Source of the DNA: Massariosphaeria phaeospora
Lineage: Eukaryota > Ascomycota > Dothideomycetes > Pleosporales
Reading direction: 5' to 3'
Assembly: GCA_011032825.1 (NCBI GenBank)
Contig: JAADJZ010000006.1
Location: 1,860,001 to 1,924,000 of the forward strand
Length of the DNA stretch: 64,000 nt
This document shows positions 1 through 12,041 of the stretch, piece by piece. The translations under genes were made by a program, and so were the position numbers. The notes beneath the pieces were generated by a model. It had not been told where the DNA came from. It did no database searches and was given only the letters and a program-made list of their open reading frames with translations. Position 1 is the stretch's first letter. Each line of letters starts with the position of its first letter.

Positions 1-43
1 CACACGTCGGGGCGTGCCATGCTAACTGCCTGTGCTCTCGCAG

Positions 44-3000
44 ATACTTCCACCATTCCCAGCGCCCAAAATCAGAGCCAGACCGGAGCCGCCAGCCTGC
101 GCCCGCTGTCCAGCCACCCAAGTCCCTCCCGAGTCCTCCCCCCCTGCGTACTGTCGAAGCCCCGCGCGCCAACGCCTCCGAGGACAAGGCCCTCAACGCA
201 TTCGCTCAATTGGGAGCCCTCCGCCTCAACACTCGCCGATGTCTGATCTCCTTCTTCGACCGCCGCAACTGCTACGTGCTTGCAGAGGCTACGCGGACCA
301 CCTCCCTGCACAGTGGCCATGCCGAGTTTCGCGAGGACAGTCTCTGCTGGGGATCCACGCTGTTTTCCAAGGAGAAGAGCATCTGCTACTACACGGTGAA
401 TCTCCCGATGAACCATGCAGGACCAGCTATGGACGACTACAACGACGTCCCGTCGCTGATAGTCGAAGATCTTTCGCGGGACGACCGCTTCAAGAATTAT
501 CCCTTCGTTGTGGGCTATCCGCATTCGCGCTTCTACGCAGGTGTGCCGATACGGAGTCCTACCGGCCACAGCATAGGCACCTTTTGCGTTCTAGACGACA
601 AGCCGCGTGCTGGCTTGACTGTCTTCGAGCTGTCTTTCTTGAAAGACATGGCAGTCACGGTGATGCGCCACCTGGAGATGACCCGAGCAACCGACGATCA
701 CAGAAGAGGGGGCATAATGATCAGAAGCTTGGGCTCCTTTGCCGAGGGCAAGTCCAGTATCGAGGACTGGTGGCATGATCCCTGGGACACGGAACCTACA
801 GCCTCCATCGAAAATTCAGGACCAGCGTCTGACCCTCGTCAGCGTCGAGAGACCATGTCAAGGAAACAAAGCGCGGATTCTGCTATCATAAGCGTGAAGA
901 GTCCTACGAGCAATCTTTCCACTGCCAGTACTGCCATCACACCTGCATCCGAAACTGTAATCGACACTCGAGCTTTGGAGGCTACTAAATCCGCCTCGGC
1001 GGCCAAGGATGGTTCTCGGGATCACATTGCGCCCGAAATCAAAGCAACATTCAGCCGCGCAGCGAATATGATTGTTGAATCCACAGAAGCAGAGGGGGCT
1101 GTGTTCTTTGACGCTAAAGTTAGTACCTTCGGTGGATTGGTGGACGATGAATTCCTCTCGGAGCAACCACCCGAGCCGGACAAGCCATGTCGTATCCTGG
1201 GCATCTCCCTCTCTAAGAGTGCCAGCATATCCAGCATTGCATCGAAAACGCAGTCTTCCATGTCCGAAAGTGTATTGCGGCACCTGTTGCGGTCCTACCC
1301 CCATGGCCAAATATTCAATTTCGATGCCGAAGCAACGCCTGTAACGCCTGTTCAACAAGACACGCAAACAGACCCTGATCAAGAGCAACAGTCGTCTTTC
1401 TCCGATGTACTTCCCCTCAGCGCGTCCAGAAGGTCGGAATCAGCGCGGAGCCAAGATGACGAAAACGTGCTTCGAGAAGTTTTCCCAAACGCTCGGAGCC
1501 TAGTACTTTATCCTCTGTGGGATTCTCATCGTGATCGATGGTTTGCTGGCGCCATTGTTTGGAGCTCGGACCCGATGAGGGTACTAACCAGCGAGCAAGA
1601 AATGAGTTACCTCGCAGCCTTTAGCAACAGTGTTATGGCCGAAGTAGCGCGTCTTGATACCAAGCTAGCGGATACAGCGAAAGCCGATTTCATTTCATCC
1701 ATAAGTCACGAACTGCGATCTCCGCTTCATGGCATTCTTGGCACGACGGAGCTGCTCAAAGACACTCAGATCGATGCTCAACAGTCAAATCACACTCAGA
1801 CCATTGAAATCTGTGGCAATACTCTGCTGGACACGATCAATCATGTAAGTCTTCCGACGAACCAGTACCGGAACACTTGCTAAAATCTGATATAGGTTCT
1901 TGATTTCGCTAAAATCAACAATCTTACAAGAGGCACGTCTAAGCCTAATAAGAAGCGTTCGCAAGGCGGTAAACATGTGATAAACCCGGACCAGGGACAC
2001 ACAAACGACATTACGACTTTGACCACGGACGTAGATATGACCACTTTGACTGAAGAAGCACTTGAGTCGGTTTTTGCTGGATACAACTTCCAGAAGTCAG
2101 TAGTCCAGCCGTATGAGAAAGTGTCCTCGAGTAAGGGCGCCCCCCCAGTAGATGTCATTGTGGATATCAACAAGAGCAACAACTACGTCTTCCGGACACA
2201 ACCTGGGGCTTGGCGTCGCGTCCTCATGAATTTGTTTGGGAACGCCCTGAAATACACCCCTGCTGGTTATATCAAGATCAAGCTACAGGCTACTCCGGTT
2301 GGTAGCCCGTCCGAAGGCGTTGCCGAATTCCGAATGATTGTCACCGACTCGGGAATTGGAATGTCAGAGGATTACATCAATAACAGACTTTTCCATTCTT
2401 TCGCACAAGAGAACCCACTCAGCCAAGGTACAGGCCTCGGACTGAGTATTGTTAAGCAGATTGTCGAGTCTCTAGGAGGCGATATCGAAGTACGCAGCGA
2501 AAAAGGACGAGGCACTAAATTTACCGTTTACTGCCCTCTCAAATCGTCCATCATGTCTCCTGCCGTCGGCGCGTCGGGACCAGAAAGAGCATTGTCCTCG
2601 ATCAATAAGCGGACTGAGGGCATGAATGTTTACTTTGTTGGCTTCGAGGAAGAAGACGAATACTTCCCCGTGAAGACTTTCAAGAACAAGAATGCCACTA
2701 AGCTAACACTGAAAGCTCTCGACAATCTTTGTACTGACTGGTTTGGTATGAGGGCACACAAATACAGCTCCCCAGATGCTCCCCCAGCAGACCTTTTTGT
2801 AGCTACGGAAGCTGGTGCGAAATGGCTCCGGGCGCGCTACAGCAAAGATCCAGACTCTGCCTCCACTGCCCCGGTCATAGTGCTGTGTCAAGGGGCTGCA
2901 TCTGCTCAGTCGACTACAGCTATCACGGTGCCAGGCCAGATCTTCGAATGCATTTCTCAGCCCTGTGGCCCTCACAAGTTAGCCAAGGCATTGAAGTCTT

Positions 3001-3698
3001 GTCTTGACCGCCACGCAAATCGCCTTATGGGCCAGTCTACCGAGACGGACTCCCATTTATCAAGCATCGTTCCTAAACTCAGCCTCAAAGAGAACAACCG
3101 TGCCGTCCGACAAGACAGTCTGGCGTCCGTAATCGAACAGTCTCGGCCGCCAATGATGTCCGCTCTCAGCGCTCCTGAGGTGCGCGCGGTGACCAGCCCC
3201 GTGAAGAAGAAACACGAGTCGTCACAACATGTATTGAATTGCTTGGCGGTAGACGACAACCCGATCAATCTGCGTCTCCTCCGAACCTTTGTCGGCAAGC
3301 TAGGCCACCGCCACGTGCTCGCTACCAACGGCCTCGAAGCCCTCGAAGCCTACAAGGCAGCGTCGCCTGGTTCTTCTCCCTCTGAACCCCCATCGCCGAC
3401 TTCCATCCCCGCTCTACTACCCGAACACATCGACGTCATCCTCATGGACATCAACATGCCCGAAATGGACGGCCTGGAAGCCACGCGCCAGATCCGCAGC
3501 CACGAGCGCGACCACGGCCTCCCGCCCGTCACCATCATCGCGCTCACAGGTGTGGCCAGCTCAGAGGCCCAGCAGGAAGCACATGTCAGCGGCGTGAACT
3601 TGTTCCTCATCAAGCCGGTCCGGCTGGCTGATCTCGAGGTCGTCCTTAAGGGGGTCGTCACCGGGGAAGAGCATACAGCAGGAGGAGACAAGAAATAA
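44..3698 (+). CDS. Hybrid histidine kinase with GAF domain (5' end outside window)
   Basis: Two-component sensor kinase, exons 44-1844 and 1896-3698, about 1200 residues in view. The window opens inside an intron: a ctaac branch point at about 22-26 and an acceptor cag at 41-43 precede the first coding base. Domain order by eye: GAF-like sensor (about residues 50-220, with ALISFFDR/[11 protein letters not shown] signature of this fungal family), low-complexity linker, HisKA with the H-box [10 protein letters not shown] (phospho-acceptor His codon at 1707-1709), HATPase with N-box NALKYTP, G1 box DSGIGM (2346) and G2 box GTGLGLS (2427), then a C-terminal receiver with acceptor Asp in [11 protein letters not shown] (codon 3447-3449) and the conserved Lys in FLIKPV. 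All catalytic motifs are intact. Expected role: autophosphorylation and relay to a histidine phosphotransfer protein. No membrane segment is visible in this part, so it is probably cytosolic. The family is certain; the signal sensed cannot be read from the sequence. Confidence 0.93.
1845..1895 (+). other. Intron in histidine kinase gene
   Basis: Donor gtaagt and acceptor tatag. Splicing joins the HisKA sequence [11 protein letters not shown] in frame across the junction. The 51-bp length is typical of the introns in this window. Confidence 0.9.
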
Positions 3699-4575
3699 GG
3701 ATGAAGATGAGTCCGCCGGTCGCGACCTGGCAGCTGCGTGGATCGGAATATAGGCGGCGGACCGAAGGTGTGCTTGCTTTTCACTAGAAATTTGGCGTTT
3801 TTGGTATGTGGTCAACTCAACTCGACCCTGCCCTGCGGGATGGCCGGCATGAGACTTGTCTATACCCTATATTTCCGGCGCTTTTAGGCGCCACGGCCAC
3901 GTAGGTAAATCCAAACAAACCGGTGCATACAGGTAGGGTTAGCATGGGCGTTTTCGGCCGGTCGGTCGGGACTTCGATTATGGGCGTCCTAGGATAGGTA
4001 GCATGCATCGACAGTATAGCACTGGCGTCGGGGATTATGGGTGGGGTACGTATCCTACCTACCTTTTAGATCAATCAGCGGCCTGTATAGGGTGAACTAT
4101 GAACTAAATCATCGATCATGTCCTCTCTCTCTCTGCTTTCACGGAGATGGACCAACTGCCTCAAACGCAGCGCGTAAATAAGTGAGTGCACTGCAACAAC
4201 AAGCACGAGTATTTGGCCGCCGGCAAGCAACTGAACTGAACTGGCTGGGTAAACAAGCATGTTTTTCGGTAAAGACAGTTCTAGCCAAAGGGTTGGTTGT
4301 TTTATCATCGTACATTTATTTGCCTGCTGTGTGACTACCAAGAAAATACAAACAAAAAAGCAAAACGAGACAGAGTACGGGTACTGCATACCACCTTCCG
4401 CCTACTATAGTGTTAAAAGCATAACTGTACTCCAACCATATCGACGATCCGGATATCCATCTACACAATACTCTGCATTCGGAAACGCTACGCAACCGCT
4501 GACTTTGCATGATGTGCTTGAGTTTCGACGTCATCAAGCGTCCGACGCCAACCAAAAGGACGGGGCCGATCTTAT
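3699..4575. other. Convergent intergenic region
   Basis: About 0.9 kb between the stop codons of the histidine kinase (+) and the membrane protein (-). It holds the two 3' untranslated regions. Short open frames here have no coding character and I see no repeat or RNA gene. Confidence 0.6.
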
Positions 4576-5779
4576 CTAGTTCTGGGCCTCACGGACCTCA
4601 CGGACGTACTTCTGGATGGCAGGGCCCATGATAGCCCACATCTCGAAAGCGAAGACGTGCGCAAATGTGAGGATCAGCGCGGTGTTGACGAAGAAGATCT
4701 TGACGTAGAGCTTGATGACACGGCGGCGCGCCTCCCAGTTGAACGACTTCCACGCGTCGATGAAGCCGATGCTGCCAGAGCCACCGAGGATGCGGGCCAC
4801 GACTTTGCCGGCGAAGGAGCGGTCGAAGGGCACGATGGTGTCCTGGTCCTCGGACAGGATCGAGGCTTCGATGCGGATCAGAGTCACGTAGGCGGGGAGG
4901 CAGAGGAACACGGTGCACGTGATGGCGATGACGACGACGGCGAAGAAGCGGGCGAGCACCGAGGCGCTCTCGGCGCTGGAGTAGTTGACGACGTCCTGGT
5001 CGAGTGTGGTGAGCCCGAACAGGATCGCAAAGCCCCGCACGATGTAGAGGGAGAGGTAGGGCATCGCGGCCTGGAGACCAGCGGGGAATGCGAGCGTCTT
5101 CCAGTATGAGCGCTCGGGGATGCGCTTGTAGAGCGACATGCTGGAGGGCATGGAAATGACCTTGTGTGTCCACGCGGCGTGTAGGTTGGCCAACAGCGCG
5201 CCCGTAGCACCAGCGATGAGGACGATGCGGCCGGGGACGTGGGGCACGACCAACTCGAGGAGTGTGCTGACGAAGTGGAACTCGACATTGTAGAGCACCA
5301 TGTACCAAGCACCCCTCATGCGGGCCCATCCAGTACCGGTCTCCGAGACTAGGTGGCGGAGCGTCTTTCGGATCTTGGAGGTGATGGGCTTCTGGAGGAC
5401 GAGCGTGATTTCGGGGCCGGTCTCGAGGAGCGCCTCCTTCTGCTCCTTGGGAGCAGCCTCGTCGTGGGCGGCGGAGACGGTGATGGCAGCGGTAGGCGTC
5501 TCGACCATGGCGAGGGTAGCCACGACATCCTTGAGCGAGTAGTCGACCTGCAGTCGTCGTCGTCAGCACTCAGTCTCGCCACGTTCGCATACAAGCACAG
5601 CATGAGCAGAGGTCACCACTTACCGAGAGCAAGAAGGCGGCGATCAAGAAGAACGACGACGCCAGGATGAAGACACCCCACTTAGGGACCTCCAACTGGG
5701 GTCCATCTTCCGAGGCCCTCTTGATGAAGCTGGCCATGGAGGGATGCTCCAAGCCGCGGCGAACGGCGTGCCCGATCAT
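4576..5779 (-). CDS. Multi-pass membrane protein of a fungal family of unknown function
   Basis: Exons (minus strand) 5779-5624 and 5547-4576, intron 5548-5623 (gtaagt...ctgcag), 375 residues. I chose the first in-frame ATG at 5779; an internal ATG at 5737 is the alternative. The N-terminus carries one hydrophobic helix (VFILASSFFLIAAFLLS), followed by a hydrophilic stretch rich in Glu/Pro/Ala and then about five hydrophobic segments (for example IVLIAGATGALLANL, IVRGFAILFGL, FFAVVVIAITCTVFLCL, and FVNTALILTFAHVFAFEMW near the C-terminus). From memory, relatives in Aspergillus and other moulds carry a legacy label 'ubiquitin carrier/conjugating enzyme'. No E2 fold or cysteine motif is visible here, so that label should not be transferred. 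Function unknown; an endomembrane location is inferred from the helices only. Confidence 0.8.
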
Positions 5780-6932
5780 AATGAGAACCTCTGGAAGCAA
5801 GTTGGCAATAGAATTAACAAGAGTCGAGTAGTTGATAAAAAGAGTAGGAGAAGGGCAGGTGGGTAAGAAACGAAGAGGAAAGAAGGGTATAAGCGGAAGG
5901 GGAGGTGCAAGACGTCCACTCTTTGAAGTCTAGGCGGCGGAGCTGATCCGGAGGAGGCGCAGCTTGACGCAATTTCACAGTGTTGCCTAGACGCGCTCGG
6001 GCCACGCCAACGCTGTTGGAGGCTAGCCGCGGCCTATTATTGGTATCCTTTCACATCCTGCTGCCCCCTTTCAAACCAGACAGATCACAGCACTCTACCT
6101 GAGGTTTCAAACTGTATCATGTTTCAAAGACTCTCACAAAGTATCGACTCGTCCTCGACGTGTGTTGAAGTTCTAGCACCAGTTAACAGATGTAACTCAG
6201 TTCATGCATCCTCCGTCGTTATTGTGATCGAAATAATGATGGTGTACGTACGGCACTGTCCTTCATTCTATGTATACGCCCCAGGCCCTCGAGGCAGATT
6301 CGGCTACGCCGTGAATTGAGGCGATGTAAAGCAGCACTCAGCCATTGCTAGATCCTTCTGGCCCCCACCAGATTCTACGTGATGAATCGGGGCTGTATTG
6401 CTCCGTGCCGGATATTAAGATAAGTCAGCTTACGTGAACACGAAGGACATCCTTCAAAGAAGAGTACGGAGTGCACCAGCGTAAGATGAAAATACTATAT
6501 TGTCCGTGAATCACCTATCTAGTAGAAAGACCACCTTCCTGCAATTAACATCCTCATTCTCCATGTTCTGTTCACCAGGACAAGTGACTAGAATAGTATC
6601 GTAGTAAGAAAGGACATAGACCCCTGAATCAGATTTTAGGGAGCGCTTTTAATGAGAAGATAATACAAAAACTTTGCTGCTATTGCCGAGAGTGATGATC
6701 CCAATTTACAGCAAGAAATCATGATTGTCGTCTTGGGACCAGAAGTAAGGTCATATCATCCTATTGTCGTCATATACGCGTACACCGTGTGAGAGTAATC
6801 GCTAAGTGAGCCCGAAACTCCTGCCTTAGAATATGGCATTCGGTACAGTCGCCGGCCATGGTCATGTACTCAAATTGCCCCACACACCCTCAACCCAGGG
6901 TTGTGAAGCGAGGTGGCAGCGATTGAAGTGAC
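5780..6932. other. Intergenic region
   Basis: About 1.15 kb between the start of the membrane-protein gene and the stop of the reticulon gene (both minus strand). It should hold the promoter of the former and the 3' UTR of the latter. Fairly AT-rich from about 6400 to 6850. No convincing open frame or RNA gene seen. Confidence 0.55.
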
Positions 6933-8594
6933 CTAGAATGCGGGTTCAGCGGTCGGAGGGTGCACCGCGTCCTTCTCAGAATCAAGGTCGTGCTTGGGAG
7001 CCGCTGGGAAGTCTTCCTTCTTGACTTCTGGTGAAGTGGAACGTCCACGGTAGGAATTGATTGTGTCTTGAGCCTTGGAAGTGTACTCCTTAGTGTAGCC
7101 CTGGACAGTCTTGGCCGCGTTTCCGGTATGCTGCGAAGCAAGATCCTTCAATTGGGTGGCTTGTTGGCTAAAGAGGTGGTAACCTTTCTCAAGCTGTGCA
7201 TCGATAACCTCCTGGTTCTTGATGTAGATGAGGGGGGCAAGGTAGGCGACCGTGGTAGCGATAAGAGCTAAGCCCCAGAGTGGAACGAACTTGATGAGGA
7301 AATACGAGATGAGGGAAGCGAAGAAGGCCTAGGTTATGTGAGTCAGCATCTACAATCACGTCATAACCACGATATGGTAGTACTCACAGCTGTCGTCGTA
7401 TACACATTCTCGGCGAACAATATCCTCTGAGACTCGATGACGAAGAAGTTGATGAACTGTTCCACATCATCCGTGAGACGCTCAAGCGAGGCCTTCGGAA
7501 TAGTGAAATACTTCCTGGGTCGGAATTGGGAGGTCAAGCCGCGACCCATTGTCGCCTTTCCAGCGATCTCCGCCGCGGCAGTTGCTAGAGATATGATTAG
7601 TGTTATGTAAGCAAATTAGCAGAATATACGTACAACCAAGTACGACCCAAAGACCCTTGAAGATGTAACGAATAACATTGAGATACCTCGCGGCGAAGAT
7701 GAAGATGACTGAAGCGGCGAAGGCAATGGCGGTCGCGCGGGGGTTCTTCCACTAGATGAAGTTAGCAAACACTGGCAAGGTAAATTGTCTGTCTCTCCGG
7801 AGCTCATGATCCTGTGAGACTCCAGCTGTAGCGGCAGGCACAATGTTTGACGCTAGAAGCGAGATGTTGTACACCGTATACGCACGATGTCTAAAACAGA
7901 CAGGTAGAATCGAGAGTCGACTTACGCTTAGGAGCCGATAGAACAGGCTGTGATAGTCTGCTCTTCGTTAGTGTACAGGATGCCAGAAGGTTGGAAGGGT
8001 TGCCTACGGGTCAAGGGCTGGCCAGTGGCAGCGGGCTGATCTGGCGTCGTGCGGGCATTTGCAAGGTCGGCGAATTCGCCCCTCGTCTTTGCACCTTCGG
8101 CCTTGACGTTTTGTGCAAGCGGGCCTGGACGGTCAGTATCTCATCGAAGATTCGGGGTATGGGGCATTTTGGTTATCTGTGTCGCGAGACCACCGTTAGC
8201 TCCGAATTCTGATGCGATAAGGCAACCGATACGACTTACCTCACCATTGTTGACCGTGTCTTTGAAGCTCTGCGTAGTCGGGTGGTTCGAAACGGAATCC
8301 ATGGCGGATCGGGCTGCTGTGGGGTGGTTAGGACGGTGCGGGTGAGGTGGTGTGCGAGGTGCAGATGAGACTGTGATGCGTTAGGTCCGGCTCGGCAAGT
8401 TCGGAGGGGCTGATGTCACACACCTTACAATCCAGCATGCTGTTCTTCGCGCCCTCCAAGTTGGCACCACCGTTTGACTGGCGACTGGACTTGCCGTTGG
8501 TGTAGTTGTCGGCGATGGGTGCGTTGGTAGGTGCAAGGGATCCCAGATCAGGCATATCTGTGTTCCTGAGCTCGAGATGCGGTGCCTCCGACAT
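6933..8594 (-). CDS. RTN1: Reticulon-like ER-shaping protein
   Basis: Seven exons on the minus strand: 8594-8429, 8316-8245, 8124-8008, 7957-7926, 7751-7634, 7584-7388, 7328-6933; 365 residues. Every junction keeps frame, including a 32-nt exon coding for YHSLFYRLLS. The N-terminal third is hydrophilic. The reticulon-homology domain runs from about residue 115 with the fungal signature GQPLTHYHSLFYRLLSW, followed by two long hydrophobic hairpins (ATAIAFAASVIFIFAARYL and FFASLISYFLIKFVPLWGLA) separated by a hydrophilic loop. The C-terminal tail is rich in Lys/Glu/Pro. Known role of the family: wedge-like insertion into the ER membrane to stabilise tubules. I started at MSEAPH because its exon splices in frame; the alternative is the internal Met at 8302. 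One acceptor (exon 2) could move by 3 nt. Confidence 0.92.
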
Positions 8595-11500
8595 GGTGCG
8601 GCTCGGCGAGTTCTGTCGAAGTGCGGGCGGTGGCGATGGAAGCAGATATGGGTTGATGCGTGCAGACAGAAAGTGGACAGCACAAGAGGAGGTTGGTGAG
8701 GAGGGTGGGTGGTGGTGTGGTGAGGGATGAGTTTTGTGGGCAGGCTCGGTGTTTCTTGCTGTTGCTCGTGTGCTCAGAAAACCTATGACGTTTCACACTA
8801 GGCCCAAACAAACAAAATATCTGGGGCCTGCCAACCGTACACTCCACTTAAAGACCTGCTTGCGCCCCAGCTCGTCATGATTCCGATTCACCAAGTGCGA
8901 GACGTCGTCCGACTGTCGTCTGTGGCTTTTCGTGGCTCCGCTTCTGCCCTTTCCACGATGCTGCTGCTGTTCACGACTGCCCAACAAGTCGGTCGCTCGA
9001 CGCTGGCATGTGAAAGAACTCGGTGTTCACTCCTTCAGACCCACCGAACGCGCATCCGGCTGGCCGACACAACACTGCAATCGCAATCGGATCGATGCTA
9101 TTCACCAGCTGTGATGGCGGAGTTCTCCTTCTGTGGTACCTTCCGATCCGATGATGTCAGACAGGGTCATGGTGCCGCGCCGCGACATTTTCGAAACTTG
9201 GAACGCGTTTCGAACATCTGTTGGCTACCGTCGACGCTACAGATAACCTAGCAGCGATCACTGGAAGCTCCATCAAGTTCACGTGGTTCTTCCTAGATAT
9301 CTTCTGCCCTGATCTGTCCGCCGGGCTTCAAAATAGAGGTCCGAGTTTCTTCTGGCTCATCATGAAATCGATCATAAATACTGTTTGGACTCCACTACCG
9401 GCATAAGTCTGTACGGAGTACTGCGGAAGTCAACACGCGAATGCTCAAATGCCATGGCATCATACTATATCGCAGCACGTCTGATACAGAGCACAGAAGC
9501 TGCTGATCCAAGATACTTGGATCCTATTTACATAAAATATAGTAAATAGCTATGTGCTTGCTAGCACACACATTGTGAAGATTGTACATAACTTCTAGGT
9601 TTCTCGTGGCCTAGACTGTTTCTATCTGATTAAACCCTAAAGAAGAAAAGAGATTGAAATAAATGCTATCATTCGACAAGCACTTCGAATGTGGTGAATG
9701 CAAACCTGGATTATGAGAGGGATTGTCAGTAGTTGTACTTGCCAGCAAGCGAATACCGGTACAATGGTGCATTCGATATTGTCTTATTACCATCTAGAAA
9801 ATGAAAGAGGCAGTTACCAAGCACCGCGGAGGTGCCGGACGTCGTCCCAGCATCAACGACCACGTGGGATACTGCTGCACAGACCTCCTGTTCACTGACC
9901 TGATAGCTGCGGATCTTATTGATGCCCTAGAGCTCGCTCCGCTGTCCCGCAGGATAGACTCGCAGTCTTCTCCGACGCCCCCTATACTCCGTATGCGTGC
10001 ATATCGTGCATGTGGCACCTACGAGAAGGGGCAAGCGAGCGAGTACGACTGGATTCGGTAGTTGGTCGTTACGGGACACAGGATGCGTCAATAAAGCGCG
10101 CAGTCCAAGTCCGTAGCCCAAAGGTTATGCGCAGCGAAGAGATTCGCAAGATTACTGCATAGTGGATATGTAAGGCGGGATGTATCGCCACTGGGGAATG
10201 GTTCTATTGTCCTGACCGGGCCTATCTTATATGCGTAAGGGAAGCAGGACAATGCATGGCTCTAGTGCATGTCAAGTCTGCCGCTCTACTCCGTTTGTAT
10301 AAACCCACTAGACTGCGAGTTCCGTAAGAGGACGCATGTGTGACGGTTGAGGAAATGAGCTTCCTTCATCGTCCCTGTTGCTGGTTGCACCAATAGTCCT
10401 CGAGGATGCAGGACTGCAGGACCGCAGGACCGCAGGACCGCAGATTGGCCGTCTCAGAATGGCCCACTCATCTATCGTGGTCTATTATTAATAGGGTATA
10501 TACTTCAAGCAGGATCCGACGCGGGAGACGGACGTCTGTCATACGGCTCGTGGTGTGATGGTCCTGCTGGTGCGGGGATAGTGGGTGAGGACGTGTGCAA
10601 AACAAGCGTGCGAGATCGGGCGCGGAGTTGGGCTGCCTCCTTGATTCCGTGTCAGCCCTAGATATGCTCGCCGATGTACTGTCCTCGATGTCGTCTGGTT
10701 TCCGGAATGGGCAAGGCGTCGACGCGGGCATGCGAGGTACTGAGTTGAACAGCGGAGGAAGCCATCCATGTGAGGGACCAGCAGCCAGAAAGGCGGGGGA
10801 GCTGGGATGTCGACCAAGGCGGCGGCGCGGAGTGGGGGTCACTGCTCACTGTGCGAATTCGCGCAGCCGTTAGATAAACTCGATAGCAGTGCGATATTGC
10901 GCACTTCATCGGCCGCGCCACGCCTGTCGCTATGGCCACGGTCCTCGATATTCCTGCATCTCGGCGGGCTCTTGGGCAGGCGGCTGATGCCGGAGCAGCG
11001 TTGCCGGCGGTCAAGCGCACCTGGGCAATCACAGAGTCGCTGTGATCAGGTGCAAGACAGGGACAACAACGCACAGCCATGCTTTGACTGTGACTCTTCG
11101 CGGTCCTGTGCGGTGCCCCACCGCGCTCGACGAAGCGGTCAGCGCTGCCGGAGACAAGTGACGGGCGAGCCACTCAGCAGCAGCCGCAGCCCAGCCAGCG
11201 TGTTGGACTCCCGCCTCAGCCATCCATCCAGCAAAGGCGCTACCTGCCATCACAGTGCCAGGAAGCGCGTGCTGGCAGCTGCCAACCGCACCCAGGCGGT
11301 CAAGTGGCAACGCTGGCAGCTGGGCCGCCGCGTGGTGCTGGGTGAGCAAACCAGGCGTCGCTGTCGCTGTCGCGGTCGCTGCTTGGACGCGCAACCTTCA
11401 CGGGCGGCTGGTGAAGGTGGAAGACGACGGGTGCGCAGTCGCAGGTGGACGGCACTGCTACTACCGACACCGCCATGATTCCTTTGCCAACTCCGACGCG

Positions 11501-12041
11501 CCCGCCAGCTCCACAATAAGCTGGGCTCCGACTTTGGGCACGCCGTTGGCAGCAGGACACGCGCACGGCACAACTGAGCGCTGGGCGCGGCGTTATCAAT
11601 ATCACCGCCACCTTGCTCGACCCGCGCTCTGCTTCTGGACTTGTCCTGCTGCGCTCCCGCGATAAGTGGCAGACCTAGTCCTCCTCTCGAGCCCATATCT
11701 GTACACGCCGCGCGCCTGCCCGTCAGCCTCCTCTGGCACGCCCCGCTCCTCTTCGCCAGATTTCCATGACACTTTGACCGCAGCGCCGCCGCCTATATTC
11801 CATATTGCGCGCCTGTGCCCCAGCCAGCCCTCCACTCATCTCCACTCTATCCCACGGCCTCGGTACCAGCAGCGTATGACAGCATGGTCATAGCGCCTCA
11901 AAATCGCCGCTACCATCTCCAGCCCTCGCCGCCCGCCGTCCGCGCAACAACTGCGAGAACGCGAAAGGTCCATTGAGCACGCGACCGCTACAACTGCTCG
12001 CCCTCTGCGGAGGTGGGAGTAGGTGCCGACACCCAGCGACC
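8595..12041. other. Long divergent intergenic region
   Basis: 3.4 kb between the divergently transcribed reticulon (-) and rhodopsin-domain (+) genes. The part from about 10500 to 11900 is GC-rich, with overlapping open frames on all strands, which is what GC-rich non-coding DNA gives by chance; none has a recognisable domain or splice structure. A small 8-bp tandem repeat lies at 10407-10443. I see no tRNA or rRNA. Confidence 0.55.
10407..10443. repeat. 8-bp tandem repeat
   Basis: The unit cgcaggac is repeated about four times, with the first copy altered (gcaggact). It lies in a non-coding region. Confidence 0.8.

Noticed and set aside
4576..5779. Annotation as ubiquitin carrier/conjugating protein
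   Set aside because: Legacy label for this family; the sequence shows membrane helices and no UBC fold or active-site cysteine.
8877..9251. 124-codon plus-strand open frame upstream of the reticulon gene
   Set aside because: No homology recognised, no splice structure, lies in the divergent promoter region.
10807..11478. 223-codon open frame in the GC-rich divergent region
   Set aside because: Several equally long frames overlap on both strands. Arg/Ser/Cys-rich with no motif, as expected by chance in GC-rich DNA.
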